64,000 bases of DNA from Streptomyces brasiliensis (GTDB lineage Bacteria > Actinomycetota > Actinomycetes > Streptomycetales > Streptomycetaceae): NCBI RefSeq assembly GCF_014647875.1, contig NZ_BMQA01000006.1, forward strand, positions 305,391 to 369,390. Reading direction: 5' to 3'. Position 1 is the first letter of the stretch. Every line of letters starts with the position of its first letter. Position numbers and translations under genes: made by a program. Of the stretch, positions 63,901 through 64,000 are shown piece after piece. The notes beneath the pieces are model-generated. The model did no database searches. It saw only the letters and a program-made list of their open reading frames with translations, and was not told where the DNA came from.

Positions 63901-64000
63901 GTATTCAGCTACGACCGTGGCCTGACGGCCCGACAGAAAAAGGGTGCCTCTCACCTGCGATGATCTGACTGCTTAGATCAAGAACGTCGCGAGGAAGAGG

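Overview
The window is high-GC actinobacterial DNA and almost certainly Streptomyces. The left half carries the conserved run rsfS, an LCP-like gene, nadD, an M48 protease, proA, proB, obgE, rpmA, rplU, rne, DUF2344. GTG starts and strong third-position G/C are common. The right half contains an actinomycete integrative and conjugative element (AICE) backbone of serine integrase, RepSA, TraB and a GntR repressor.

Layout. 1-12.1 kb: MFS transporter (partial), a frameshifted MmyB-type regulator, tRNA-Ala(GGC), a histidine phosphatase-rsfS overlap, an LCP/LytR_C protein, nadD, small membrane proteins, an M48 protease, two paired membrane proteins, proA and proB. 12.3-19.2 kb: a cell-wall glycopolymer cluster (pyruvyl transferase family, GT2, TagB/TagF-like polymerase, and an IspD-like cytidylyltransferase fused to a short-chain reductase). 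This points to a poly(polyol phosphate) teichoic-acid-like polymer. 19.5-22.3 kb: a collapsed phoD remnant and two FG-GAP secreted proteins, one broken by a stop. 22.5-31.2 kb: obgE-rpmA-rplU, a 1373-residue RNase E/G with long repeated tails, DUF2344, and a very repetitive membrane protein. 31.4-38.6 kb: membrane proteins mixed with gene wreckage (alpha/beta hydrolase, arsenate reductase, P-type ATPase and CoA-transferase pieces), then DinB and DUF899 genes. 36.6-39.1 kb: a P1B-4-type metal ATPase divergent from an NmtR-like sensor, with a palindromic operator between them.

From about 39.2 kb the window is accessory DNA. The AICE core (39.4-45.7 kb) is followed by regulators, an internally deleted acetyltransferase and a phosphotransferase-like gene. 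A lower-GC AAA+ ATPase/DUF6414 pair comes next, then an Mrr-nuclease/TerD fusion, DUF4291, a SAVMC3_10250-family gene, and an HsdS/HsdM pair without HsdR. These look like a defence and stress cargo region.

The most unusual feature is a family of tiny genes. Peptide gene A (26-33 residues, core GKKLLPLTV) occurs six times (39.2, 53.6, 56.2, 57.3, 62.4 and 63.4 kb), always on the minus strand. Five copies sit directly before a 61-residue gene B or its remains, and four lie just downstream of a cargo gene or gene remnant. Changes between A copies are mostly synonymous, so A appears to be a selected protein while B decays (lost start, internal stop, truncation). A exact 23-bp match between the first and fifth A copies brackets 23.2 kb holding the AICE and most cargo, and may mark recombination ends. 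I do not recognise the A/B family and regard it as the best candidate here for an undescribed system.
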